DNA of 64,000 nt from contig NC_082405.1 in NCBI RefSeq assembly GCF_004011695.2, forward strand, positions 558,001-622,000, read 5' to 3'. Both the position numbers and the translations under genes were made by a program. Source of the DNA: Ascochyta rabiei. Its lineage: Eukaryota > Ascomycota > Dothideomycetes > Pleosporales > Didymellaceae. Positions 46,677-58,600 of the stretch are shown here, in pieces. Position 1 is the stretch's first letter. Every line of letters starts with the position of its first letter. Below the pieces are notes generated by a model. That model did not search any database, was not told the DNA's origin, and saw only the letters and a program-made list of their open reading frames with translations.

Positions 46677-46979
46677 TTATGAAGGGTTACCATTAAACAA
46701 GCAGAACTCTGTCTCTGTAAAGTTATACTGCTTACACCAGCCCTTCACTATAGGCTTGTTAATTGGATAGCATCCATTGCCATCCTTAACGTATTCCACA
46801 TATGGGTCCTTAACATGCAAGCTGAGTTATTTAAGTAGTACATATTTTAGAAAATCTACCCTTTCTTTCACATACGACCATAGGACGTTGAAAACAAGTT
46901 CTCCTGCCCAATCTGCCGTCTATCGTGGTATTGTTTTAAGGATACCGTAGTACGCCTTACTGTTTTCTGTATCCGCGCA
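46677..46979 (-). CDS. candidate 3' end of a small gene (two exons), uncertain
   Basis: Exon 46821-46677 reads LHVKDPYVEYVKDGNGCYPI, then a stretch with KGWCKQYNF and FCLFNGNPS before a TAA. Upstream is a canonical fungal intron (46875-46822, GTATGT donor, CTCAG acceptor, 54 bp) joining in frame to an open stretch that continues to about 46979 (VSLKQYHDRRQIGQENLF). I find no start codon in that upstream stretch, so the 5' end is missing, lies in another exon, or has decayed. The three-cysteine tail could belong to a secreted protein. It may also be a chance open frame. Confidence 0.3.
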
Positions 46980-47780
46980 ACTTAACTAGCTAAGTCTACT
47001 GCAGACTATTCCACTTTCTCTGTCTTTATCGCATAAATACAAGACTGAAAGGAAATCTCCAGTTAACATGCTTTATAAAAAGCCAACCTTAAACAAAGTT
47101 ACGCTGTGAAGTACAATATCTAGTTAGCGCTGTTGTATATGTTTTTGGCTACTTTTGCACCTTGTTCCGCTTGCACGATTGCGAGGTGCAGTGACGCAGC
47201 TCTAAATCTTAATCGGACAAGTAAAAGATACTATAATCGCATTGTAGTTAGTAAATCCGGGACCAATCTGTAGACTTTGTTTCGCCATTATGTGCTGTAT
47301 GTAATCCTGCAGCTATCAAGGCTGACTGGCCCTGATAGACTCCTAGCAGTACGCCTACGTTCCTTAAAACTTCACAATCTGCTTCAGCTCTGCTATTACC
47401 CTACCCGTGCACCAAGTGTGCGCAAAAGCCGAACGTGGGCTCTGTTCGAATTTATGCCGCTATGTACACATCGCAATTGTGGGAGAAGAAAAGCCTGGAC
47501 ATCGTTCACGCTCACCTTGAGGTCAAATTTTGGGAATTCATGTCCATACTGACTATAGACGGTCGGTTATTCGTCGTAGATAGATTTGTGTTCACGAGAA
47601 GCGCAGACTGTGGCCACTTGCCGACAGCGTGTCCAACCGTACGTAGTACGGCCTGTAACGGTTACGGGTTACAGCCGTAAATATAGTAAGTAACAGTAAT
47701 TATATAAGCTGTAGCTGTATACGTACTATAGCTATATATAAAGCTGTAATACAGTTGTAGTATAGCTAACCTTAGTGTTA
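46980..47780. other. unique to AT-rich transition, no gene seen
   Basis: Two overlapping ORFs (47277-47552 and 47435-47680) have no recognisable features. Composition becomes AT-rich after about 47680, ahead of the right repeat block. Confidence 0.45.
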
Positions 47781-48469
47781 ACAATAGGGGGATAGGGGGG
47801 GGGGGGGCTGCATAGGCCACTATTGTTAAAACTTAACACTACGCCTAACGTAAGGCCTTAACAGTATTACTACCTCCTCCCCTACTACGCTATAACGCAA
47901 TTATTGCGTTTTTTTTAATATTAATACGCATAAAGGCAGATAAAGCCTATAAAATATGTTTCTAAGCATAGTTATACTCTAAATTAATTATAGAGGCGTA
48001 TAGGAGGTATATTACTAGGTTTAGCACCTACAGCGTCTCTAGGTATTACAACAGCTGTATTTTTGCTCTGAAAAACGTTCTAGCGCCTTGCTAATAGGAT
48101 AAGTTATCTAATTAGCGTTAATTAAGCTCCCTGTTAATTAAACTATCTCTATAATACTATAACACTATAGCGCCTATTGCCTATAACCTGCCTCTGCCTC
48201 TACGCCTACATATAACAAGCCCTAGCTTCCTTATACGCTTAACTTTACTGTTACACATACAACGCGCTAGGATAATATAGACACCTACTAAAGGAGAGTA
48301 ATTCTAGAACTTTTTAAGGTATCTACACCCTAGTATAACATATGCTCTGCTGCGCAGTATATAACTATTAACTAGTAATAGTAAAGGTTATTTGTGTAGC
48401 TACGCTGTATATATAAGCACCTCTAGTAAGAAGGTCCTTAGGGCTCCTTACAATAGATCTACATCATCT

Positions 48470-48637
48470 TGTCAGATTAGATGGTAATAGTAATGAGTTA
48501 ATAAAGATGTATTAATGTTCTGTTGTTGTTCTATATAAGGGTGATTTTCGTCTTATCTAGGTTCTAGTAGGGGCCCCTACACAGCTTCTTAGCAGGTATA
48601 TCACCTAACCTATTTCTCTAATACCTTTTATTTAACA
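48470..48637 (-). repeat. 3' LTR of the outer copia (168 bp)
   Basis: Starts TGTCAGATTAG and ends TTTAACA on the plus strand. Pairs with 60919-61086. Confidence 0.88.
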
Positions 48638-50940
48638 CACCCCCTTAGCTTAGAATCCTATTGCAAGCTGCGTAAACTAGTTAATTAACTCTTTAACATA
48701 AGGCCCTCTAGTTGCTCTTACATCTTCTTAAGCAGGATATCTCTTAATATACCCTTCTAGCCCTTAATAAGTCCTAACTAATTAAGAAAGCTAGCCTATT
48801 TGCTAATTAGGAATAACTTTGTAAATCTATCTATAATTATATTGTGAGATAGGATATATTCTACTTTAATTACTTTGTAGTTAACTTGTTATTATAACTA
48901 GTAATTGTGTATATTAATATACTAAAATCTAGTTTATATCTTAGTAATATCTGTAGTAACTAAATATATTGTCTGCATATTATTATATTTAAGTATTATT
49001 ATTAGATTACTTAGGGTTACCTAAAGCTCTTTTAATAGTTAAGAGGTAAATATTACTTCCTTAGCTACTTAAGACAGTCCTAGGAGCTTAGCCTTAGTAG
49101 TTAACATTGTAACAGTATCTTGTTTATTTACTCTTTAGTTAATAAGTCCTCTAGATAGCTTAATAGCGTATCTTTAGGAACTCTTTTAGTCTACAGTATT
49201 ATTAATAAATAATATATTACTTGCAACTTTAAGTCCTTTACCCTATTTAAAGTTAAGTAATAGATTTCTTATCTTCTACAGGTATAGAAGCACTTAGTTA
49301 GCAGCATCTTAGTATTTATTACTTAGGTTAACTAGAAAGCGTGTAAGTTGCGACGTAGCAAACGCTATATTAGGTTAAGTAGTTACTGCTACAAATAACA
49401 GGGATCTAATCTTTTACTAATATTAATTAATCTCTAGTAGTTTAGCTAGACTATTCCTAGGCTTAAGTTAAATTCTAGATATTAGCGTATTATACCTTAT
49501 ATCCTGTCTAGTTACTAATTTAACTAATCTTGTTAACGTATACAGCTTATAATAATTAAATTATCTATTACTATCTATTATATTAGACTTCTATACTAAG
49601 GAACTATTAAAGGTTATCTCCTCTAGTGTATAGGTATTACTCCTGTATCTATTTAATAGCATTATCTGCCTCTTATTTATACTTTAGGTAGTACATAATT
49701 ATAATATTGTCTATATAAAAGAAGATAAATATTCTATTCTTAATTATATAGTAAATCTCTTATAGTACCTATTTAAATCTAATTTTAGCTAATATTACTG
49801 TAAATTCCTTCTACTATAGTAGAGACGAGATGCAGAGTCTGTATAAGGCTTTCTATACCCTTAGTAAGGTGCCTGTCTTCTAGTATCCTCTTAGTATCCT
49901 TATATATAATTTATAGTTAATAGCTATATAGACAAATATATTTATAATATCCTATTATTTTAGTTTAAGATTATATTTTATAGTAAATGCTATTAGTATT
50001 CTAAGTAATTAGAGTATATGTGTTACTGTATACGTTTCTTATAATATAATATTATATTATTAGTCTCCTCTAACTATAAGCCTTACTTTATACTTATTAA
50101 GGTAGTAGTATTTATTGAAGTTATATGTATAGACCTATATATATTTAAGTATTTATTATTTAGACTTCTAAACTAGAGCTGCAAGAACTTTAGTCTATAA
50201 CTTTATTTATTTATAGCTTTATAGGTGTTTATTTTCTACTTGTTTAAACATCTTATAGAGAGGGTGCTCCTCTAGCTTTAAGTTTACTGTAGGTAATAGT
50301 AGGAGTTTATTCTAATACAGTTTAAATCCTTTTGCTATAATCCTTCTTAATTAAGCTTTATTAAAAGGTTTTTCTTTATGTTAACTAAGGTGTCCTACCT
50401 TAGTGCCTGCTATAAATGTAGCTGCCTACAGCGTTGTTATAGACGTTCCTTAGCCCTATTAAAGTTAGTCTGTTGTCTTATTATAGCTTATCTATTTAGT
50501 TAGAAATACTGCTAGTAGAGGTGTTAGTAGAGGCGTTAGGTATGCTTCTATAATCTTCCTACCTTAGTAATAACAGGGTTATTTAGTATGTAGAGTATCC
50601 TCCTGCGTTATCTTATTCTTATAGAATGTTTTAATTTTAGGTATATAGCTCTATATAGCTAGGACTTTAACTATACTAATCTAAGTTATAATCTCCTAAA
50701 AAAATATTATATATAAGGTTATCTTTAATATCCTCTATTTTACTATTAAATATTATTTCTTTATTAAACACTATATTATAGGTCCTAATTACTTTAGCTA
50801 TTAATAGGACCTAGATTTGGTATATGTTGGTAGACTAGTATCCTACTAAGTATCTAATCTATACCTTTAGGTCTAGTCTTTATAGCCTTAATTTTCTTTA
50901 ATAGGTGTTATTAGTTATAGTAAATGCTTTGCATCTATAT
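48638..50940 (-). pseudogene. copia reverse transcriptase/RNase H region, RIP-mutated
   Basis: The minus strand carries the C-terminal half of a copia polyprotein. It includes an I..ILVYQHIPNLGPI segment near 50830-50880 (in copia proteins VGYDSTNIFRIWIP or similar, before the reverse transcriptase) and FYIDNIIIMYYLKYK near 49690-49735. Frequent stops show it is inactive. Confidence 0.75.
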
Positions 50941-51423
50941 ACTCTTAGGTAAGCCTAGTTTAGATTTTAAGGTCTAGTAACTATACTATTTATAGCAGCT
51001 ATATATATAAAGAATATTTTGTATAGTAATCTCTACTTATTTAGATAATTTAGCGTCTAATTATAAAGGTATACTGCCGCTCTAGTAATTTCTAGCTAGA
51101 GTTCCTATAGTAGATTTGCGTCTAGTTAAATTGTGTGTACGGAGGAGCATTTCAAAAGTCTTTCCCCCCCCCCCACCTGGTCAACGCACGGAGCAGTCAG
51201 GGGTAAATTGGCCTGGGTTTCTTATGCCGTGTCCTCTTGGCTTTCTCTCTTCTATCTCCCCTACCTTCTCTATCTACTTCTATCTATCTACAGTTTATTA
51301 TGCTAGTCTTTAATCTTGCTACTTATTGTCAAGGCCACGGCTCTGCCCACCGTGCCAAGCATGCCAAAAAGGTAACAATGCTCACTTTGATAGTGAGACA
51401 GCGGCCAGAACAGTACTTATTTG

Positions 51424-51489
51424 CCATTACAGGTCAGAGGTGGACGCATCACATGCCTAAGGCTTAAGAGTAAGGCTAAGAGCCTAACA
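51424..51489 (+). repeat. partial copy of the 98-bp palindromic element, inside the Tc1 element
   Basis: CCATTAC...GGTCAGAGGTGGACGCATC and the arm ending GAGCCTAACA match the minus strand of 63677-63774. The other arm is missing here. Confidence 0.7.
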
Positions 51490-52752
51490 CTTATGCTCTA
51501 ATTATAGCCTATAAGGCTAATAAAAAGACAAATTAAGAGATTATATTCTTAACTAGTGTTAAGAAGCGTATAATCAACTTAATCTACTTACAAGCAATTA
51601 AGAGAGGCTTTAATCCTGCTGTTAGACCTATTTAACTAGAGAACAAGTATGTTAAAGATAGAGCGCAATCTAGGAGGCCTTTAAAACAGTAATAGGCCTT
51701 TAAGAAGGTTGTAAACCTTATAAGACAGGATTGTTATAGCAGAAAGAAGACCTATGCTAATATTGCTAGTAATCTTAGTTAAGATAGCCTAGATATCTTA
51801 GCCTCTATAGTGTAGAGAGTACTTAGAAAAGCAGGCTATAAGAAGACTAAACTAACAAGGAAACCTATGTTAACAAAACAGATAAGGAAGGAGAGGTTAG
51901 CTTAGTGTCTTAAGCATAAAGATTAGACTATTAAGGATTAGAAGAACGTTATCTAGAGTAATAAGACTGTTGTAGTTCTCCTTTATTAACGTAGAGGATA
52001 CAGAGTCTAGAGAAAGGTAGATAAGGCTGTTATTAAGAGCTATATTTAAGAGAGATAGAAAGGATACTCTAAGTTTATATTCTAGGGTTGCTTCACGTAT
52101 AAGAAGAAAGGTCCTTATTACTGCTAGACACCTAAGATAAAGTAAAAGAAGGAAGAGGCTATAAAGAAGATTAATAAGTTAAACTAAGAGATAGAGCCTT
52201 TAATAAAAAAGAGGTAGGAGCTTACAACAGGTATAGAGAGGCTTAGTCTACGTACAAAGCCTAGCAAGAAACCTTAATAGAGATAGAATTAGAAGACTGG
52301 TAAGCTATTACAAGGCAAGGGCTTAGGGATAGACTAGTAGCAGTACTAGTTAACTATTATAAAGCCTAAGCTAATTCCTTTTATAAAGGAGTGTATAAAA
52401 GAGAGGCCTAGTACACTAGTTTAGGAGGATAAAGCACCTACTTATAACTACTATATACAAAGAGTAGTGTATAGCTAAGAGTACGTAGCACAGCTACTTT
52501 AGTGTAGTAACTTACTAGATCTAAATGCTATTAAGCCTTGTTAGTTCTGGATAAAGAGATATATAACAAAGAAAGGAGCACTAAAGAGTAGACTTTAGGC
52601 TATTTAGGTATAGAAACAGTGTTAGGATAAGCTACCTTAAGAGAAGATTTAGTGCTGGATTAAGCGTATCCTAATCTATATTTAGAAGATTATTAAGTTA
52701 GATAGAGGTAATAAGTACAAGGAGGGCAGAGATGTACGTAGGACTGATTGAG
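51470..52752 (+). pseudogene. Tc1-like transposase, RIP-mutated
   Basis: The plus strand gives a Tc1-family transposase: helix-turn-helix-like N-terminus, NKTVVVLLY*RRGYRV*RK before the first catalytic block, ERWKGYSKFIF*GCFTYKKK, EDKAPTYNYYIQ at the second aspartate region (near 52430), and SNLLDLNAIKPC*FWIKR near 52510-52560, matching the family's SPDLNPIE block. The stops are TAG/TAA of RIP type. Confidence 0.82.
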
Positions 52753-52846
52753 TTAGATTGAATCTATCGGGCCTACTACCCCTGACACTACCCCGTGCGT
52801 TGACCAGGGGGGGGGGGGGGGAAAGACTTTTGAAATGCTCCTCCGT

Positions 52847-53833
52847 GCCTTCTCTTTTATTACACCCCCTAAGTGTTTAGCTCCTCTATTTTAAGCTTAT
52901 ATATCTAGAGCAGAAGGCTAAATTCTTATTAAGAGGGACGTGCACTATCTCTTAACCTCTTACTTAACTATAATAATTTTATTATCTATCTTAATTACCT
53001 TAACTGTAATATTAAACTGTTTCTTTAAGAACTAGACAGAGATCTTAAGTAGACAGATAATAGATCTTATAGGCCTATTGTTCTTAAAGTTGAAGTCCTA
53101 CACGTACTAAGAGTGTTAGCAGGTAATAAGTATTTAACTCTTTTCCTTATTAAAGCTTTCTACTTGATATTTATAGAAGTCTATAGCTATTTATTTACCT
53201 AAGCCTTTATTATTTAATTATAGGGTTCTTTATATTTAATACTTTAATTTTAATTATCTATATATATTATATTATACTGTTATAATACCTTTAATCTTTA
53301 CCCCCTTAAATTAATATATAAGCTGCTTTATTATAGATAGTTCTAGATGTCTAAGCCTCTTATGCTATTTTATAGCTGTTACTTTCTATAGTAATCTTCT
53401 ATTATAATTTATACATATATAGAGTGCTACTATAGCTATATTTAGTTATTTAATAACCTACTATCTAACGCTTTCTGTTAGAATAGCTATAATGTTACTG
53501 TTTCTTTAACGTAGTGTTGTTAGATCTTCTTAGTTATCCTACTATATTCCTTATCTTTAGAGTACCCTAAATAATACTAGGTTACAGAGGAAATCTAGGC
53601 ACTACGCAACATTGTCTAAGCGTAGTACTTGTTTACCTTAAGATTCCTCTACTAATATATTAATAGTACTATATCCTGATTTCTAGACCTTAGAGTTCCT
53701 AGTCTAGATAAAGTCTTCTATTACTAGCTAGCGTACGTCTCTAAGTCTTAAGAGGTTATTATAGATATACGTAGTTAAGCTAGAATCTAAGAGAAATACC
53801 TTATTTAATAGATATCCTTAATTACTTACGCTA
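52847..53833 (-). other. outer copia sequence between the Tc1 element and the MITE
   Basis: Copia internal sequence homologous to 38900-39210 and 41077-41757 of the truncated copy. It is RIP-mutated with no open frame. The Fot1-like element of the other copy is absent here (site near 53160). Confidence 0.8.
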
Positions 53834-53835
53834 TA

Positions 53836-54269
53836 ACGTACTCCACGGTCGAGCGGATCACACGATCGAGCGGATCACTCAAAACCCCACCAAAATTGCC
53901 TAAAACCACAACCCTTTATCTCAACAACCAAGCAATAAAATCTTCTAAAGTTTTCAGGACAGGGCTACACTAATATAAATAAGAGTATTTAAAAGTCTTA
54001 GAGTGCTAGAATCTATAACACAGACGTTATTGAGCGATTACTGTTTTACAGGGGTGTTTAGCACTATTTGCAGGCTATTTCTATAACTATTATAGCTATA
54101 AAGCTGAAATCTAGATATGTACTTACCAATAACTATGCAATACTATTCTGAAATTTTAAGAAGATTTTATTGCGTGGTTGTTGAAATAAAGGGTTGTAGT
54201 TTAGGACAATTTTGGTGGGGTTTTGAGTGATCCGCTCGATCGTGTGATCCGCTCGACCGTGGAGTACGT
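53836..54269. mobile_element. 434-bp MITE, TA target, with a visible empty site
   Basis: Inverted repeats start ACGTACTCCACGGTCGAGCG, with the GATCGAGCGGATCAC-type submotif occurring twice per end. TA is at 53834-53835 and 54270-54271. The homologous copia copy near 41750-41770 lacks it, showing CTATATTCTG where this copy has CTATA...TATTCTG. Length and layout match the MITE at 5694-6127, but the submotif differs. Confidence 0.93.
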
Positions 54270-54271
54270 TA

Positions 54272-55487
54272 TTCTGTTTTTATCTACCTTTATTAACCTA
54301 AGTAATTCCTTAGCTATCTAGTTACTTAATAATCTTGTCTAGTATTTAAGATGTCTTAATATATAGAGTAATTAATTAAGACGCTATTATTATTTATAGT
54401 TACTTAGTCCCTTAAGTTATTGCCTATATTTTCTTTTATAAGTTACTGTAATATTTAAGCTTATACTATACTAGTTTTATAACACCTCTATTTAGCTTAA
54501 ACTACTTAGGTACCTTAGCTGTATTTATATAGTAGTAGTTAGATATATAATAACACTATTTACAGGTAGGATATATATCTTTAGCTCTTGCTATATTTCT
54601 CTCTAGAAACTACTTAGTTCTAGCACTTTAGCTATCTATCTTTCTTTTGTTTTACCTAGGGTTTCCCTAGCCTTAATAATTATTATTAGAAGGTGCTTTT
54701 AGTTCTCTACTAAAGGCGTCCCTTTATAGGTTTAAGTTAGATTTACTGCTTACTATATATAATACCTCTCCTACTATAAAGGCGCTCTTAGGCTTCTCTC
54801 TTTTTAGATGTTAAAGGCTTATATAATTATAGAAGAGTTTTATTATCCTTTTTCTATTTATAGCTTCCTTATTATATCCTAGCCCTTAGAACACTATAGT
54901 CTAGGTTAATGCTATCTTAGATACAGAGCCTAGAAAATTATTAACAATAGCTTATATTTACATAACCTTAGCTACCTTAAGAGTCTTAGCTTAAGTTACT
55001 GCCTAATTATATTTACTTAGCTATATCTCCTAATTTATAGTTATTTATATTAGTCTAAGTATAGTATAGTACCTTTCTTATACTTACGCCTGTTCTTTAT
55101 CTATATCTACTCTAACAGTGTCTTAGAGGGCATTTATCTATTTATGTAGTGTTCTGTTTTCTATGTAGTAGCTTAGCTATAGATATAGTATTACTGTTAT
55201 AAGAATATAATTAACTATTCTTAACATTTTACTTTTCTTATCTTAATAGTCTTTCTTAAGTATCTTATATAACTTAAGGTAAAGCTTATAGTCTTTATAA
55301 TCTTCTTTATATACCTCTTATTTCTTTTCTAAGAGGTCTAATACCTGTATTAAGATTATAGGTGTTTACAGTATAGTTATTAACGTATCTATTACCTTAT
55401 GTATTATTCTACACATTCTACTTTAACCTACTTAGATATTCTGTAATAATATAGTTAAGGTGTTACTTATACTTATTACTAGTTTAT
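54272..55487 (-). other. outer copia sequence between the MITE and the inner copia
   Basis: Homologous to 41760-42966 of the truncated copy and almost identical to it over long stretches. Decayed copia polyprotein on the minus strand. Confidence 0.8.
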
Positions 55488-55649
55488 TGTTAGATAACTA
55501 ACCTTACCGAGCCAAGTTGGGGGTTTGGGGTTAACCTCGGTTAACTCAGGGGCTAGCGGCACACACACATAAAATAAGCCATTAAGACAGATAATTATTA
55601 ATTAATTACCTTTATTATTATCTTTGCAAATTAAGCATATTATCTAACA
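55488..55649 (+). repeat. 5' LTR of the inner copia (162 bp)
   Basis: Pairs with 60519-60680. The left copy keeps more CG dinucleotides (TTACCGAGCC against TTGCTAAGCC). Confidence 0.9.
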
Positions 55650-55699
55650 ATTAAGAGTCTTACTAACACTACTAAAATACCCTTTTAATATGTTGCTAT

Positions 55700-58600
55700 T
55701 AACTATGTATGATTTAATAATAATTCTTATAGATTACATAACCTACACACCTTAGTTACATTAACTACAGACCTGCTGCGCCTCTCTAGACGTATAGGAG
55801 AAGATAGACCTTAACTGGACTATCCCTCTAAGGACTAAGCTATAAGTACCTAACGCCCTAGACATCACTAACTATAAAAGGAGGCTAGCCCTTAGCAATA
55901 ATAAACAAGGAAACCCTTAACTTCTAGAAATCCTATCTAAACTATTAGCTAACAGCCTAAAGGCATAGAAGGAAGATAATAACTATTAGAAGAGCTGCCT
56001 TAAATCCTACAAGATAGCGGATAGAGACTACTGCAAGGAGCAAACTAACCTAGATAAGGTAGTAATATTTATCTAAAGTTTAGTATTACCTTACCTTATA
56101 AAGAACTGCTACTAACTAGGTAAATTAATTTAAATATAGCTTATTAGCCTTAAATATATAGTTAGTATTAATCCTAAAGAAAAATAATTACGCACACGCT
56201 ACTAATACCTAGCAGCCCTGAAACTAATAAGACAACCTAGGAGCAGGGATATCTAGCTCCTTAAGTATAATTATGCTGTAACTAACACTAAAATAGAGGG
56301 TGTTGCTAAAATATACAATATACAAGACACTATCTAAGACTTCTTAGATTTAATAATAAAGATAGCGCTAACCCAGGTAATAATATTCTACGACTATAGT
56401 AGATAAGAATAAAATATAACTTATAAAGAAATAATAAAACGCTTCCAAGAGTATATAAGTAAGTACTACCCTAAGGGGAGACAGTAAGGACGCGCCTTTA
56501 CTGCAGGGAACAACTTAACTCTTACTGCTAGTAGTAAATCTACCCTAGACACTAATAGAGACGCCTCTTATATTATTAAAGATGTATTATCTACTCCTAC
56601 TACACAGGGGAGTTAGAGAAGACCTTATTAAAAACAGAATATTAGTTAAATAACTACATCTAAGCAGTCCCTAAGAGGGGATACAGCAGCAGCTAGAGGA
56701 GCAAAATGCCCTGCTTGTAGACAACGCTATAGACTAGAAGATTGCTACTACGTCTATAAAGATAAAGCACTAGAATAGTTTACCCTATATAATAGAATTG
56801 CTAAGATAGTATAATTTAGGATAGAACAAAATGCTAACCTTTAAGATTAGGTTAGATCTGTAAAACAAGCTTATACTAAGACACTAGCTATTAAGATATC
56901 CTAAATACTAGAGGCACCTCTAGGATAACTATAGGGACAGAAGATATTAATAATTAATATAAGTCCAGTTAAAGAATTATATAATATAGAGCTACTAAGC
57001 TACCCTCTTAGGAACTCCTTTATCCTTAACTTAGGATTAACTATCTATATTATAAATAATAAGGACTAGATATAAGACCTTACTCTACCTACATTAAACA
57101 ACTACCTATAGGTAGGAAACTCCTAGGTATAGATATAGGGATATAGCACTGTCTATCTCTATCTATTAAACACAAACTAACTAACTACTCTTAAACTACA
57201 TAATATAGCATAGTGCCTAGACATACTTTATAACCTTGTCTCTTTCTAACAACTATGTTAACAGGGCATCTAGTAGGACACAAAAGGAGATCTAACTTAG
57301 CTTAGATAAGTAGACAATACAGCTATTACATCCTTAGATAAATAATATAGATAATAGGTACTTAGGGAATAGCTATAGGCAGTATTTGTAATATAATTAA
57401 CACAAGGCAGAATACCTAAGACTGCTACTGCTCTGCTATAGCACAAGCGAATAGGGCACTCTAGAGCTGCTACTATTAAACACCTTATCTAACAATCTTA
57501 GGGGGTAAGAGTTAGGGGTATTACTACAGTCTAATATAATACTTACAGACAAGCTAAGACTAAGAGGTAAATTAGTTAAACGCCACAAATAAGTAACAAA
57601 GGACTTAGAGAACGTATAGTAATTAACTTCTAGTTATATAAAGAAGGAAGCTTTACTAAAGAAAAGAGCTAATTACTTGCTGTTAATAGGCAATCTAGCT
57701 TCCTCTAGGACTTCTATTTTAAATATAATTAACTAGGAAAGATAATTATCTACTTCCTAGACACTCTTACACAATTCCTGTTAAAATAATACAAGATCTA
57801 GGTTAAGGTAATTAAGTGTAATAGTAAAATTACTATAATAAAACTAGAAGTATTAAGATAGTGCGCTGTATAATTAATTAGGCTTAAGCCTTCTGCACTA
57901 GACACCTAAGCACAGAATAGAAGTGCTAAACGCTTAGGGGGTGTAATAAAAGATAAGGCACGCACTATAAGATTAGACATAAACCTACTATAGGAAATAT
58001 AGCTAGAGATTATTAGGGCAGCAGTGTACCTACACAACTAAACACTAAGGTTATTAAATAACTAGAAAATACCTTATAATGTTCTCTTTACCTATATAGC
58101 TTAACTAGCTAGCCTAAAAATATAAAGCAGGAAACTAAACTAGGCATATTTAAAAGTATATAGATATAAAGCCTTTACTCTTATAAGTAACACCCTTTAA
58201 GGAAAGTTATAACTCTAGTAACTAGACCTAAGAGTATAGGTAGAATACCTAGTAGGATACTAATCCTTAAATATATATTAGATATAGATTCTAACCTTAG
58301 TAAAAGTTATTAGCATAAGAGATGTAATCTTTAATAAGGATACTGTCTTTAGTAGCTAGACTTAGGACCTAATAGACAATCTTATGCACAGCACTCTTAA
58401 AGAGATAGCAATATAGACAAGAAGCGTAGAGCTTCTACCTCTACCCTAAAATAAGGCCGAAACCTAGTTATTCTATAAGAATAATACTATTACACACTTA
58501 AATACTATAGAAGATTGGCTAGGTTATAAAAATAGACAAAAAGCTAGATATATATATCTAACCCCTCCTCTAACTCTGCTACTAGTCGCGTTGTTAATAA

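Larger units (their letters stand above)
51139..52846 (+). mobile_element. Tc1/mariner (DDE_3) transposon with poly-C in its inverted repeats
   Basis: The ends start ACGGAGGAGCATTTCAAAAG on each strand, then GTCTTT, a C run of 11 (left) or about 16 (right), and a TGGTCAACGCACGG block. It is inserted in the outer copia; the unoccupied site in the other copia copy is at about 38890-38900. A clean TA duplication is not evident at the two junctions. The left 290 bp are balanced in composition, unlike the coding part. Confidence 0.82.
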
